NCBI RefSeq assembly: GCF_900115205.1
Contig: NZ_FOYQ01000001.1
Coordinates: 1,143,240-1,207,239 of the forward strand
DNA from: Robiginitalea myxolifaciens
Lineage (GTDB): Bacteria > Bacteroidota > Bacteroidia > Flavobacteriales > Flavobacteriaceae
Length of the DNA stretch: 64,000 nucleotides
Reading direction: 5' to 3'
A program made the translations under genes and the position numbers. Positions 8,451 to 17,542 of the stretch are shown one piece after another; position 1 is the first letter of the stretch, and each line of letters starts with the position of its first letter. The notes beneath the pieces are model-generated. The model did not search any database and had not been told where the DNA came from. It saw nothing but the letters and a program-made list of their open reading frames with translations.

Positions 8451-9657
8451 GGGCCAAAGCAGCTGCTTCTCCGGAGGCCATCGCGGCATTCAGGGAACCG
8501 TTTACCCGGTAATCCCCGGCCGTAAAAACCCGCTCCAAAATTCGATTGTGGTCGGCATTCCAATGGTATTGCAGGTTTTCAAGATCAGGCAGCGCCTTCT
8601 CAATCGGATAATGGCGCACTAAATCAATAGCCTCAATGCCGCAGTGTTGCTGCAGTTCCTCCCGCACCCGCTGTTCCAGGGTTGCGGTATCCAGACCATG
8701 GTTTCCAACCACGGTAACCGATAAAAGCCAGGCGCCAGACTTACACTGAGAAAAATTGTAGTACAAGTTATTAACCAGGGCCGATTCGTCAGCGACCAGG
8801 CCAATTACCCCGTGGGGAATCGCCTGGGATTTGGTCGTGAAGTAGAGATTGTCGCAGCGCTTCCACTGCACCTGTCCCAGATCCGGTTTGCCATTTTTCG
8901 GGTTGAGGGGAATGGTACTTATGATTCCATCGTAGGGCAAGGGATCGCCGTGCGCCAGCACCAGGTGATCCCTGGTGATTTGTTCAACAGATTCCATATA
9001 CCGGAAGCTGCATTGCTTGGCCTGGGAAGCGAGTTGGAGGGAAATATCCCCGATCCCCATTGCCGGGATGGCGGCCGCTCCTTCACTAAACATCTTAAAG
9101 GTAAATTCGAACATGCGGGAGGAAGTCCGGAGTTCCCCCTCCAGGAAAATCCCGGTAAAAAACGGACGGAAAAACTGCCGGATAATTTCATCCGAAAAGC
9201 CAAAGTCCTTCAGGTATTGCAGCGTCGTTTTTTCATCAGATTCAAAAATTTCCTCAATGGATTTCTTCTTGAGTTGGGACGACAGTCGAAAGATCTTCCA
9301 CTTATCAGACCAGGAACCTACCGGTGCTTTCAGCGTAGGCAACAAGCTGCTCAGGTCGCGCAACGGGTCCCCAATCCGGCACGAGTTCCCGTTTTCGAAA
9401 ATCATTGCCCCGGGCTTAAACCGGCGCAGTTCCAGTTCCGAGTAATCCAGGTGTTTTTGCGCCTGGGGGTAGGCCGTCAGGAGCACCTGAAAGCCGTGAT
9501 CAAAAGCCGATCCGCCTTCCCGGTCTGTCTTAACCCTTCCTCCTGGACCCGCTGTAGCCTCAATGATTACAGGGTGGTAGCCGTTTTCGGAAAGCGTCTT
9601 TGCGGCCACCAATCCACTAATGCCAGCGCCAATAACATAGATCTTTACATCCTCCAT
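8431..9657 (-). CDS. FAD-dependent amine-oxidase-fold oxidoreductase
   Basis: A 408-residue flavoprotein of the protoporphyrinogen oxidase/phytoene desaturase superfamily. The dinucleotide-binding GAGISGLVAA motif is at 10-19 and GPGGRVKTD follows near 38-46; the C-terminal FTAGDYRVNGSLNAAMASGEAAA is the second FAD-contacting signature. The family FDHGFQVLLTAYP segment is present. The substrate is unknown: nearness to hemH invites a tetrapyrrole role, but the closest-looking relatives are generic NAD(P)/FAD oxidoreductases. Three bases separate it from the downstream NTF2-like gene, suggesting one transcript. Confidence 0.88.
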   Translation of the reverse strand: MEDVKIYVIGAGISGLVAAKTLSENGYHPVIIEATAGPGGRVKTDREGGSAFDHGFQVLLTAYPQAQKHLDYSELELRRFKPGAMIFENGNSCRIGDPLRDLSSLLPTLKAPVGSWSDKWKIFRLSSQLKKKSIEEIFESDEKTTLQYLKDFGFSDEIIRQFFRPFFTGIFLEGELRTSSRMFEFTFKMFSEGAAAIPAMGIGDISLQLASQAKQCSFRYMESVEQITRDHLVLAHGDPLPYDGIISTIPLNPKNGKPDLGQVQWKRCDNLYFTTKSQAIPHGVIGLVADESALVNNLYYNFSQCKSGAWLLSVTVVGNHGLDTATLEQRVREELQQHCGIEAIDLVRHYPIEKALPDLENLQYHWNADHNRILERVFTAGDYRVNGSLNAAMASGEAAALALMQQLG

Positions 9658-9660
9658 AAA

Positions 9661-10407
9661 TTAAATATTGGAATCAAGGATTATTTCCCAGGTACCTTTT
9701 TCATTGCATTGCCACACCAGCATGTACTTTCCGGGGTAGGAGCCCGAACACTGCCCCAACTCCAGGATCAGATCGGAGCGCACCGGGACCACGGCAAGCG
9801 GTGTTAGCTGGAGTGAATACTGCGGGGATTCCATATACCCGTAGACCGGGATCAGGGCTTTGCGCCCTTTGACCATGGGCCTGTGATTATAGTAGAGTGT
9901 TTGTGGCGCGTACAGGGTATTGACCAGCTCACTTACCTTATGGGCATTGCACAATTCCATCCACTTCTCCCGGTACGGATCCAGGACTTCCGCCTTGGGT
10001 AAGGTACCCGAAATCGGGACAATGAACTCGAATTCCTTAAGGGGTTTCTCATCTTTCAGATTCCAGATACAGAGCTCTGCAATTTTAGTCCCGGAACTAC
10101 TGGAATACTCCGCGATTTCATACAAATAATCCTCCACGTGCGGCTGCGCCTGATGCAGGACCATACGCTCTTGCAGCTTCCAGTCTGATTGCTGCCATAT
10201 AACCCCCAGGGTATAGGCCCCCTGGACATAAGTGCCGTTGAGAAACATGCGGATAGCCGCAGGGAAATACTGTTGTTGGAGCTGGTCCGGGTTCTGGGTA
10301 TACGCTTCCATCCAGGCGTCGCCCGGGGATTGCTGATCCTGGGCAATAAGACTACTTATGGAAAGAGCAAATAGGGCAAGGGCGAGTGCAAGTCTTATCC
10401 GCGGCAT
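9661..10407 (-). CDS. Exported protein with NTF2/SnoaL-like domains
   Basis: A 248-residue protein with a signal peptide (about 1-22, ending LIAQ). The mature part appears to contain two NTF2-like (DUF4440/SnoaL type) alpha-beta units: one around residues 30-130 with YFPAAIRMFLNGTYVQGA, and one around 145-248 with LVNTLYAPQTLYYNHRPMVKGRKAL and a final WEIILDSNI strand. NTF2-like domains often bind small ligands, but no catalytic residues can be assigned. It ends just before the oxidoreductase start side of the cluster and shares its strand. Function unknown. Confidence 0.75.
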   Translation of the reverse strand: MPRIRLALALALFALSISSLIAQDQQSPGDAWMEAYTQNPDQLQQQYFPAAIRMFLNGTYVQGAYTLGVIWQQSDWKLQERMVLHQAQPHVEDYLYEIAEYSSSSGTKIAELCIWNLKDEKPLKEFEFIVPISGTLPKAEVLDPYREKWMELCNAHKVSELVNTLYAPQTLYYNHRPMVKGRKALIPVYGYMESPQYSLQLTPLAVVPVRSDLILELGQCSGSYPGKYMLVWQCNEKGTWEIILDSNI

Positions 10408-10455
10408 AGCAGGGAGTTTAGGCTCCCTTAAGATAATGATTATTGTAAATAGACG

Positions 10456-11028
10456 CTATTTCCCTTTCCCCATATATCCAGAGTCGGTGTGGGTACAGCT
10501 GCCGTGGGCATCCCATGCGGCATATACCACTTTTTGAGCAAGCTGATTGGCTTCGCGAGCGGAATTCAGGGAGCGACGCATGTAATAATGTACATCGCCC
10601 AACTGACCGGCAGTGCTGGCTAATTTGGCATTGTTATAGGAGTCCTCGACCAGGTCCCGGACATCAATGGAAAGTTCCGAGGCTTCGGTGGTATAGGAAA
10701 CCACTGCATCAATCCCGCATACCCGACCGTGATAATGCGCCTCTTCCGCAAACTCAACAGCTTCCATAGCGGCGGCAAGTGCCTGACCTGCCAGAAACTG
10801 AACCTTTTTGGAATCGCCCCGGGCCTGACTGAGCCGTGCGGCATAGGCCGCCTGGTCAGCATAGACTTTAAGGGAGTCTGTGAGTTGGACCACCTGATCT
10901 TCGAATTGGCGGACATCGGTAATCTCACTCTTGAAAAGGGCACACTCCTGGGCCGTGGCCTGGGTGCTGAAAAATAAAAAGGAAGCAGACAGGGCTACGA
11001 TAAAGTTGCGAGTAGTTGGGATTCTCAT
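10456..11028 (-). CDS. Small exported helical protein, function unknown
   Basis: A 190-residue protein that I start at the ATG at 11028, because it places a good signal peptide (FIVALSASFLFFSTQATAQ) at the N-terminus; a longer frame to 11079 would bury it. The mature part is alanine-rich and helical, with heptad-like stretches and a few cysteines, and it ends in a short glycine/lysine tail. I do not recognise a family. It lies 49 bases upstream of the NTF2-like protein on the same strand and may be cotranscribed with it; a periplasmic or surface location follows from the signal peptide. Confidence 0.65.
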   Translation of the reverse strand: MRIPTTRNFIVALSASFLFFSTQATAQECALFKSEITDVRQFEDQVVQLTDSLKVYADQAAYAARLSQARGDSKKVQFLAGQALAAAMEAVEFAEEAHYHGRVCGIDAVVSYTTEASELSIDVRDLVEDSYNNAKLASTAGQLGDVHYYMRRSLNSAREANQLAQKVVYAAWDAHGSCTHTDSGYMGKGK

Positions 11029-11120
11029 GTCAGGGGAATATTTTAAAGTTACCTTATTAAAACGCCTGTCGTGGGGCAAACCCTAATGGCCTTCGATAAA
11101 ACGCAGATATACTGGGGGAA

Positions 11121-11150
11121 TTGCCTGAAAATTAAATTAGTAATACTTTG
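11121..11150 (+). promoter_or_regulatory. Putative promoter of the beta-lactamase-like gene
   Basis: TTG at 11121-11123 and TAATACTTTG at 11141-11150 resemble Bacteroidota -33 and -7 elements with 17 bases between them. The -7 box is imperfect (one base short of TAnnTTTG), so confidence is low. Confidence 0.3.
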
Positions 11151-11180
11151 TAGGTGTATTAATCAATAAACTGATCCGTC

Positions 11181-12899
11181 ATGTTCCATTTTCATCGGCA
11201 AAATTCACTGCCGCGTACTTCCCGATTTCCAATTCTCCCTTTGCTGTGCTGCTTGCTATTTGCAGGCACCGCTCAGGCACAGGATGCCAACTCCGACCTG
11301 GAATCCCGCGTCGATGCCGTTTTCTCGGAGTACGGGAACGAAAAAATCCCGGGAGCTGCGGTAGCGGTTTTACAAGGGGATTCCGTGGTCTTTAGCAAGG
11401 GTTACGGGAGCGCTAACCTGGAATATGATATCCCCATTACTCCGGATAAAACCATTTTTCATGTCGCATCCGTATCCAAGCAGTTCACGGTTTATGCGAT
11501 TATGCTTTTGGAGGCGGAAGGAAAATTGAGCCTCGATGACCCCATCCAAAAGCACATTCCGGAGGTGCCGGATTTCGGCACACCCATAACGCTCCGCCAC
11601 CTGGCTACGCATACGAGTGGAATGCGTGATCAATGGAGCCTGTTACAACTGGCCGGATGGCGAATGGACGATGTTATTACCGTACCCAATATCCTGAAGC
11701 TGGTAAGCCGGCAACAAGACCTCAACTTTGAACCGGGATCGCAATACACCTATTGCAACACCGGCTTTACCCTGCTGGCGGAAACTGTGGCGCGCATTAG
11801 CGGGAAAACCTTTGCAGATTTTTGTAAGGACGAAATGTTCCGTCCTTTAAAGATGTATAAAACACAATTCTACGACGATCATGAAAAGGTGGTGCCAAAC
11901 CGGGCCTATTCCTATTATCAGTCTGGCCTGGCGTATCGCAAGTCTGTGCTGAATTATGCGAATGCAGGCGCTACCAGCCTCTTTACCACAGCCGAGGATT
12001 TAATGAAGTGGGCGGCTCATCTGAACAATCCACAAACTGAGCGGGATCAGAAAATAGTTGCCCAAATGAATACCCTGGCCGTGCTCAACGATGGGGAAAC
12101 TTTTGGTGGGGCTTACGGACAGTTCGTAGGTGAGTACAAAGGCCTGAAGGAAATCCAGCATGGGGGCGCCGACGCGGGTTACCGATCGTATCTGGTGCGT
12201 TTTCCCGACCAGGACTTTGCCGTTGCCGTTGCCTCGAATCGGGCGCAGGCGAATCCTGGAGCTTTGGCCTATGGGGTAGTCGATATTTTCCTGGAAGACG
12301 TTCTGGAAAGTGAACTGGAAGCCGAAGCGGAAACTACTTCGGAAGAGGTAACTGCCTATGAGCTTTCAGAGGATGAATTAGAAGCCTTTGCCGGATACTA
12401 CTGGTACGAAGGTGGGCGTACCTATCGCAAGATTTATCGACGTGAGAACCGTCTGGTTTATTCGAGAACCAATGGGCCGGAGAACGAATTGTTGCCCATT
12501 AGCAAAAACGAATTCAAAATGTTGGAAGTACCTGGGGACATTGTCGTGGAATTTGGAAAACACAAGGGTAAGGAAGCCCTGATCTTCAAAGATGATACCG
12601 GGGAAACGGTCATGGAAGCCTTTGATTATGTGGAAGGTAGCCCGGAAGTGTATCAAGAATATACCGGAAAGTATTATAGTCCGGAGCTCGATGTGTATTA
12701 CACCCTACTTCTGGACGATGAGCGTTTGATTGCGCGGCATAATCGCCTTCCTGACGTTCCGGTAAACTACACCCGCAAGGACGATGTGAACATCGGATAT
12801 ACCAGCGCGCATTTCGTACGCGACGCAAACGGGAAAGTAAGCGGCATGTTGGTGAGTACCGGACGGGTAACCGACCTGAAATTTGAAAAGCTGGACTAA
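11181..12899 (+). CDS. Exported class C beta-lactamase-like serine hydrolase
   Basis: A 572-residue protein with a signal peptide (about 14-34, ending AQAQ). The beta-lactamase/penicillin-binding fold occupies about 38-385 with SVSK (S97 nucleophile, K100), YCN (191-193) and HGG (327-329), the three catalytic boxes of the family. After an acidic linker (about 375-400) a C-terminal beta-rich domain of about 170 residues follows, as in many Bacteroidota esterase-like members. Real substrates of such proteins include peptides and esters, so resistance should not be assumed. It converges on the glycosyltransferase with a four-base gap. Confidence 0.92.
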   Translation: MFHFHRQNSLPRTSRFPILPLLCCLLFAGTAQAQDANSDLESRVDAVFSEYGNEKIPGAAVAVLQGDSVVFSKGYGSANLEYDIPITPDKTIFHVASVSKQFTVYAIMLLEAEGKLSLDDPIQKHIPEVPDFGTPITLRHLATHTSGMRDQWSLLQLAGWRMDDVITVPNILKLVSRQQDLNFEPGSQYTYCNTGFTLLAETVARISGKTFADFCKDEMFRPLKMYKTQFYDDHEKVVPNRAYSYYQSGLAYRKSVLNYANAGATSLFTTAEDLMKWAAHLNNPQTERDQKIVAQMNTLAVLNDGETFGGAYGQFVGEYKGLKEIQHGGADAGYRSYLVRFPDQDFAVAVASNRAQANPGALAYGVVDIFLEDVLESELEAEAETTSEEVTAYELSEDELEAFAGYYWYEGGRTYRKIYRRENRLVYSRTNGPENELLPISKNEFKMLEVPGDIVVEFGKHKGKEALIFKDDTGETVMEAFDYVEGSPEVYQEYTGKYYSPELDVYYTLLLDDERLIARHNRLPDVPVNYTRKDDVNIGYTSAHFVRDANGKVSGMLVSTGRVTDLKFEKLD

Positions 12900-12903
12900 G
12901 AAT

Positions 12904-14172
12904 TCACGGGCTGGTCTCCGGTTTTAAAATCCGCGCTACGATTTCCTGGGAATGGTCTTCCGTAGCCATTTTACTCGCAAGCGCTTCGGCTTTGGTTTTG
13001 TAAGTCGGGTCTGTCCAAAGTGATTTTAGCAAGGGGGAAAGCCGGGATTTATTCAACTTGGTAATTCCCGGACCTCGCGGCCCTGCCCCGAGTCTTTCCA
13101 CCACCCGGTTCCACATAAACTGATCAATGATGTGGGGAATTATTAATGTAGCGCAACCATGTCGTAATCCCTGATGTGTGGTTCCCGAGCCACCGTGATG
13201 CACAACCGCATATACTTTGGGCAATATCCAATCGTAAGGAATAGTCCGCACAAAAAGGAAGGCTTCCCGATTGTAGTTTTCAGGGATAACCAATCCCCCA
13301 CCGGCCGTATTTAAGATGGCAGGTATTCTCAGTTCCTCAAGTGTCGCTAAAATCTGCTTGGTTTTTCCTTCAGCATCGGGATTAACCATGCTTCCGAAAG
13401 TAACAAAGAGGATCTTTTTGTGGCGCTCCAAGAATTCCTGCAAGGCTGGCTCCGGCGTCCAGGCAGAACGTTGATTCCGCTCCTGGAATCCAAGCACCTG
13501 AACGTGATCGGGCCAGTACCCGGGACGATTAAAAAGACTGGGGGAAACCGAGTAAATCGTCGGCTGTAATTTGAGTGCCGATTTTATCCAACGCGTACTG
13601 AGTTTCTTGTAATCGGCTACATGTTTTGCGTCGTACTTAATCGAATAGATTAGCCCCAAATTGGCCAGCTTGTACGACGCCCTATTCCACCACGGTCCCC
13701 AATCCTTGTTGAAGGCGATATGGCTTAGCTCCTCAGTTGGATGCAGGATGTAAGGCACGGGGCTGAGCAAGGTGGCCCGCCCTGGATTTTCCTTCCCCCA
13801 GACAAAGCCCGAAATGATCTTTGCATGAAATACCAGGCGGTCGGGTTGCACGCGTTGGAGGCATTCGAATTGTCTTTGGGTAAGTTGTTTGCGCAAAGGC
13901 GCGAACAGGTGTGCGAGCTTGGCGTAGGATCGAATCTTTTGCCAGGTGGTGCCACTTCCTCCCATAGCAATCCGCCCGATGGGGCTCTCCAGCAATTCCA
14001 TGAATTCCGGGCCCAGGGTTTCGAATTGGTGCCCGTCGCCTTCCGCCAGTTCCCGGAATTGTTCCGGGAAAAGGCAAATGGTTTCATGCCCGGCAGTCTT
14101 AAGCAAATTAGCCACCGCCAGGAACGGCTCCATGTCGCCCCGCGTTCCCAAAGAAGCCAAGAGGATCTTCAT
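12904..14172 (-). CDS. GT1-family glycosyltransferase
   Basis: A 422-residue cytosolic glycosyltransferase of the UDP-glycosyltransferase/MGT type. The N-terminal MKILLASLGTRGDMEPFLAVANLL matches the acceptor domain start of sterol- or macrolide-type glucosyltransferases, and the C-terminal donor-binding HHGGSGTTHQGLRHG segment (about 330-345) is the family hallmark. It should transfer a nucleotide sugar onto a lipid or small hydrophobic acceptor; the acceptor is not readable. It stands alone on its strand beside an unrelated membrane protein gene. Confidence 0.9.
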   Translation of the reverse strand: MKILLASLGTRGDMEPFLAVANLLKTAGHETICLFPEQFRELAEGDGHQFETLGPEFMELLESPIGRIAMGGSGTTWQKIRSYAKLAHLFAPLRKQLTQRQFECLQRVQPDRLVFHAKIISGFVWGKENPGRATLLSPVPYILHPTEELSHIAFNKDWGPWWNRASYKLANLGLIYSIKYDAKHVADYKKLSTRWIKSALKLQPTIYSVSPSLFNRPGYWPDHVQVLGFQERNQRSAWTPEPALQEFLERHKKILFVTFGSMVNPDAEGKTKQILATLEELRIPAILNTAGGGLVIPENYNREAFLFVRTIPYDWILPKVYAVVHHGGSGTTHQGLRHGCATLIIPHIIDQFMWNRVVERLGAGPRGPGITKLNKSRLSPLLKSLWTDPTYKTKAEALASKMATEDHSQEIVARILKPETSP

Positions 14173-14222
14173 GCTAAGGAAGGTACGAAATGTGGCGCCA
14201 AAGGCAGGCGGAGGTATCGGAC

Positions 14223-15050
14223 TTAATACGCCCTGCGTCGAAACAGGTTGCCGATTCGGCGGAAAATGCTGGGACGGCCAAAACTGGCTCCTCCGACAAC
14301 GACCATTTCGCCCATAAAGTCCTCCTCCAATTCAACAAGCATGATCTCGGATGCACTTTGGGATTTGGAAAGCAGTACTGTTTTGGAAACAAATCCGATA
14401 TATGAGATTTCTAACCACATGTCGTCTGTGCGCAAACGTGGGGATACCCTGAGCACATACTCCCCGTCAAAATTGGTGTGGGCTAATAAATCTGTCCCGA
14501 CAATGGTAACCCGGGCCCCAGGAAGGGGTTGTTGATCCTGATCCAACACTACTCCCCGGATTTCTGCAGTGGTTATGTCTACACCTACGGCTTGGGCACC
14601 TCCAATGACTACGCCTCCCAAGACCCCTTGGAGTTCCTCTGTTTCGGTTACTTCGGCCTGATCGAAGGGGGTTTTGATCTCCGTATCCTCGACATCGCAT
14701 ACCGGTTGAATTTCCGTAGTAACCTTCGGAAGACTTTCCTGCGCCTTTAACGAACCGCTAAACCCCATTACCGCGGTAAAGCCGGCAGCTATGGCGTTTT
14801 GACGCCAGCGATTGGCTTCGATCCGGGGCAAGGGGGTATCCAGTTGGGAGGAACGGAATCGACCGCAAAGGCCTTCCCCCTGCTTGTCTTTTTCAGCTTC
14901 GTTAATTCGGCGGGCGAGCTCCCGATTGGACATTCCGGTAAAATCGACCACCTCTTTTTTACAAGAAGCGCAAAAAGCTCCCTGTTGGGTCGGCGTCATC
15001 TGGTTCCAGTCTTCGGAACAGGGCTCGGCAATCTTTATTTGGTACGACAT
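14223..15050 (-). CDS. Membrane protein with N-terminal CxxC module and CarboxypepD_reg-like domain
   Basis: A 275-residue protein. The N-terminus (about 8-45) has the Bacteroidota module with C...W..M......FCASCKKEVVDFT, which looks like a small cysteine-based fold, then a single transmembrane segment (about 86-104, AIAAGFTAVMGFSGSLKA), then a periplasmic region with a carboxypeptidase-regulatory-like (beta-sandwich) domain at about 160-240 starting with GVVLDQDQQPLPGARVTIVGTDL. The mix suggests an inner-membrane protein with a cytosolic cysteine module and an external binding domain. The function is unknown. No partner gene is obvious. Confidence 0.8.
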   Translation of the reverse strand: MSYQIKIAEPCSEDWNQMTPTQQGAFCASCKKEVVDFTGMSNRELARRINEAEKDKQGEGLCGRFRSSQLDTPLPRIEANRWRQNAIAAGFTAVMGFSGSLKAQESLPKVTTEIQPVCDVEDTEIKTPFDQAEVTETEELQGVLGGVVIGGAQAVGVDITTAEIRGVVLDQDQQPLPGARVTIVGTDLLAHTNFDGEYVLRVSPRLRTDDMWLEISYIGFVSKTVLLSKSQSASEIMLVELEEDFMGEMVVVGGASFGRPSIFRRIGNLFRRRAY

Positions 15051-15216
15051 GGTTGGAATTTTCAGTGAAATAAGGCAACCTTATCGCCTTTGAAAAGCTA
15101 CAATTAGTGTACGTCTACATTTAGGAGGTAAACTGCTGTTTCCGGCTAGGATCGACAATTGACCCTTCCGGCAGGAGGAAGTTTATTCCCCCATGTGAGT
15201 TTATTAAAAAATGGGG

Positions 15217-15234
15217 TGTATCCTGTAGGATACA
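15217..15234. promoter_or_regulatory. Perfect palindrome upstream of HigA-like antitoxin
   Basis: TGTATCCTGTAGGATACA has two 8-base arms, TGTATCCT and AGGATACA, around a GT centre. It lies 44 bases before the antitoxin ATG, the right place for an autoregulatory operator of an Xre/HigA-type DNA-binding protein. The role is inferred from position and symmetry. Confidence 0.6.
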
Positions 15235-15277
15235 GTTCCATTTTGAAAAAAAAGGACACTAGATAAGCGAATTGCAT

Positions 15278-15556
15278 ATGGAAGTAAACTTTCCCGGCAG
15301 CTCAGAGTTGTTTGCCTTTTACCTGAACCTTGCGCTGCGATCGGATAGCAAAGATGAATTCATTGAAGCCTTGGGTAAATTATCACGCATGAAAGGGATG
15401 ACGGAGATCTCCGAGAAAACTGGTTTGAGTCGGACAAGTCTTTACAAAGCGCTGAAACCTGGGGCGAATCCTGAATTTCGCACAATAGTGAAGATTTTGA
15501 CCGCACTCGGGGTAAGATGCATCGTAGAGTCAGACGCAATTCCATTGGACGTCTAA
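15278..15556 (+). CDS. Orphan HigA-like addiction-module antidote protein (Xre-type)
   Basis: A 92-residue helix-turn-helix protein matching the addiction-module antidote family (COG3636 type): MKGMTEISEKTGLSRTSLYKALKPGANPEFRTIVKILTALG carries the typical GLSRTSLYKAL recognition helix and NPEF...ALG tail. The ATG at 15278 is preferred over an in-frame TTG at 15272. In toxin-antitoxin pairs it would repress its own promoter and neutralise a RelE-like toxin, but no toxin-sized open frame sits next to it: the flanking genes are a large membrane protein and an exported protein. It is therefore an orphan antitoxin or a simple regulator. Confidence 0.85.
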   Translation: MEVNFPGSSELFAFYLNLALRSDSKDEFIEALGKLSRMKGMTEISEKTGLSRTSLYKALKPGANPEFRTIVKILTALGVRCIVESDAIPLDV

Positions 15557-15661
15557 AACCCCTGGCGCAAAACCCCTGCCATTCATCGAAAAACCAACCG
15601 GATAATCCGAGGCGAGGGCCTTCTGGCAAAGAATTTGTGCTATTCCGACAAAACCAACACC

Positions 15662-16309
15662 ATGACTTCAGTTGACCGATTTACTTCTCGACAACTATTT
15701 GCTTACCCCTGGAAAATAGGATTGACGCTAGTCCTTCTACTCGGATTCTGGTCCGTGCCCGCACAACGACGCGGCTACATTCCAGGCTACATCATAACCG
15801 TGCAGGGCGACACGTTGTATGGTCAGGTCAAAGATCGCAGCAATGAGCCCTTCGTGGATATTTATGAACGGATTCGTTTCCGGGAAGAGGGACGTCGAGG
15901 TAAGCGCAAATTGAGCGCCGACCAGATCGCCGGTTACGGCATTGGTGATCGACATTACGAATCGGTTTCGCTGCGGGAGGATTCAGAATTCTTTAGGTTT
16001 CGCTATTACCTACAACCCGGAGCCCCAAAGGTTTTCCTTCAGTTAGTTCGGCGCGATGGCCCCCTTACCTATTATCGTTGCGAGTTCGAAGACGACGACG
16101 ATTACCTGGACGCTTTCCCCCTGATCCATCGGGAAGGCAGTTGGGAAATGGTACGCGTTACCCAGGGAATTTTTGGACTCAAGCGGAAACGGCTAGCGGA
16201 ATATTTCCAGGATTGTCCAGCACTGGTGGAAGCCATAGAATCTAAGGCTTTGACCCATCCGATGGAAGTGTATGAGTTTTATCTGGAGCATTGCGGAATG
16301 GCCCGTTAG
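15662..16309 (+). CDS. Exported protein of unknown function
   Basis: A 215-residue protein that I start at the ATG at 15662, which leaves a single N-terminal hydrophobic segment (about 15-35, IGLTLVLLLGFWSVPAQ) reading as a signal peptide. The mature part begins with GYIITVQGDTLYGQVKDRS, a pattern common in unannotated Bacteroidota exported proteins, then basic stretches and a cluster of aspartates near 142-150. I do not recognise a domain with a known activity. It follows the orphan antitoxin by about 105 bases and converges on the desaturase gene. Confidence 0.65.
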   Translation: MTSVDRFTSRQLFAYPWKIGLTLVLLLGFWSVPAQRRGYIPGYIITVQGDTLYGQVKDRSNEPFVDIYERIRFREEGRRGKRKLSADQIAGYGIGDRHYESVSLREDSEFFRFRYYLQPGAPKVFLQLVRRDGPLTYYRCEFEDDDDYLDAFPLIHREGSWEMVRVTQGIFGLKRKRLAEYFQDCPALVEAIESKALTHPMEVYEFYLEHCGMAR

Positions 16310-16349
16310 TTCTGGCTTGCAAGCTTCTTGCAGCGAGTTACGCTAAGCC

Positions 16350-17402
16350 CTAAAGCCTCCCGTTCGGCGTTACCCAGGCAAATCGGTAGTCGTCCGTTGG
16401 GATGGCCATGCGCTCGGAAATGCGTTCCAGGCGTGCCGGGAGTTTCATTAAATAGTCCCGGGCCCGCTCAGCTTCATCCGACAAAGCACGTAAATTATCA
16501 ATGGCCCAATAGGCATTCAATTTTTTCAGGATCTCGATATAATCCTGAGCCGTGTAAACGCCAAGACGTTGGGCGCAGTTGGAAAAATTTTCAAAGGCCT
16601 TTCCAATACTTCCTCCTGATTCCCGCAGAAAATGGGCAGGCATCACAATCTTTTTCTTCATCATGTCGGCAAAGGCAAGCACCATGCCGCTGGGATCGTG
16701 CTCGGAGATTACCTTTACGAATTCCCGATACGCCAGGTGGTGTCGCATTTCGTCCCCGGCAATGATTTTACACATTTTCCCCAGCAAGGTATTCCCCTTT
16801 TTACTAGCCATTTGCCCTACGCGTTTGTGGGAAATATTGGTAGCCAATTCCTGAAAGGTGGTATAGACAAAATTCTTGTAGGGATCGCGATCGGTTCCGA
16901 TATCGAAACCATCGCTGATCAGATGCTGGGTGGAAATTTCTACTTCCCGCATGTTCACGCGCCCCGATAGATAGAGGAATTTGTTAAGCACGTCTCCGTG
17001 TCGGTTCTCTTCTGCCGTCCAGGCGCGTACCCAACGCGACCAGCTATTGGGGGTGTCCTGCTGGCTGATCCCTTCTACATCCATAAGCCAGGATTCATAG
17101 GTGGGCAGGGCTTCCTCAGTTATGGTATCGGCCACCAGGGTTACCCAGAAGTCGTACCCGAGCTCGGCTGAATTCCCCCGAAGTTCTTCCACCGCGTCCA
17201 GGAATCCTTCGCTCTGGGAATCCGGTAATAAATCGGTAGGCTGCCAAATATCCTCAATGGGAATCAGGAAATCCTCCATGTAACCCGCCACCTTAGGCTC
17301 AATGGCCTCCATAACCTCCAGGCGAATGTTCTTTTCGACTTTTCGTGGCTGTCCTTGCGACTTCATCTGCTCTTGCTGCTTCTCCATGTTGCTTTTTTTC
17401 AA
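16350..17402 (-). CDS. Acyl-ACP desaturase (ferritin-like diiron enzyme)
   Basis: A 350-residue soluble desaturase that introduces a double bond into acyl-acyl carrier protein, part of membrane-lipid unsaturation. The two diiron motifs are EENRHG (about 150-155) and DEMRHH (about 237-242); each supplies E and H ligands. The downstream acidic LRESGG and C-terminal region match the FAB2 type. The second motif ends in H where many members have E, but the E-x-R-H ligands are intact. The start at 17402 is an ATG followed by a basic/polar segment; no signal is present, consistent with cytosol. Confidence 0.92.
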   Translation of the reverse strand: MKKSNMEKQQEQMKSQGQPRKVEKNIRLEVMEAIEPKVAGYMEDFLIPIEDIWQPTDLLPDSQSEGFLDAVEELRGNSAELGYDFWVTLVADTITEEALPTYESWLMDVEGISQQDTPNSWSRWVRAWTAEENRHGDVLNKFLYLSGRVNMREVEISTQHLISDGFDIGTDRDPYKNFVYTTFQELATNISHKRVGQMASKKGNTLLGKMCKIIAGDEMRHHLAYREFVKVISEHDPSGMVLAFADMMKKKIVMPAHFLRESGGSIGKAFENFSNCAQRLGVYTAQDYIEILKKLNAYWAIDNLRALSDEAERARDYLMKLPARLERISERMAIPTDDYRFAWVTPNGRL

Positions 17403-17542
17403 AGTTCGGGAATTACCTCCGGCTTAATGCCAAATCCAACATAAAAGTGGGACGCCCAACAGCTCCCGCAAGCCACGGCAAGGAAGGGATATACTGTAAC
17501 AGCCACCCGTTGTTGTGCTCTTTATTACAAACCCCCGCAAAA

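Noticed and set aside
8812-9807. 331-codon plus-strand frame opposite the FAD oxidoreductase
   Set aside because: Antisense shadow; the minus-strand gene has clear FAD motifs.
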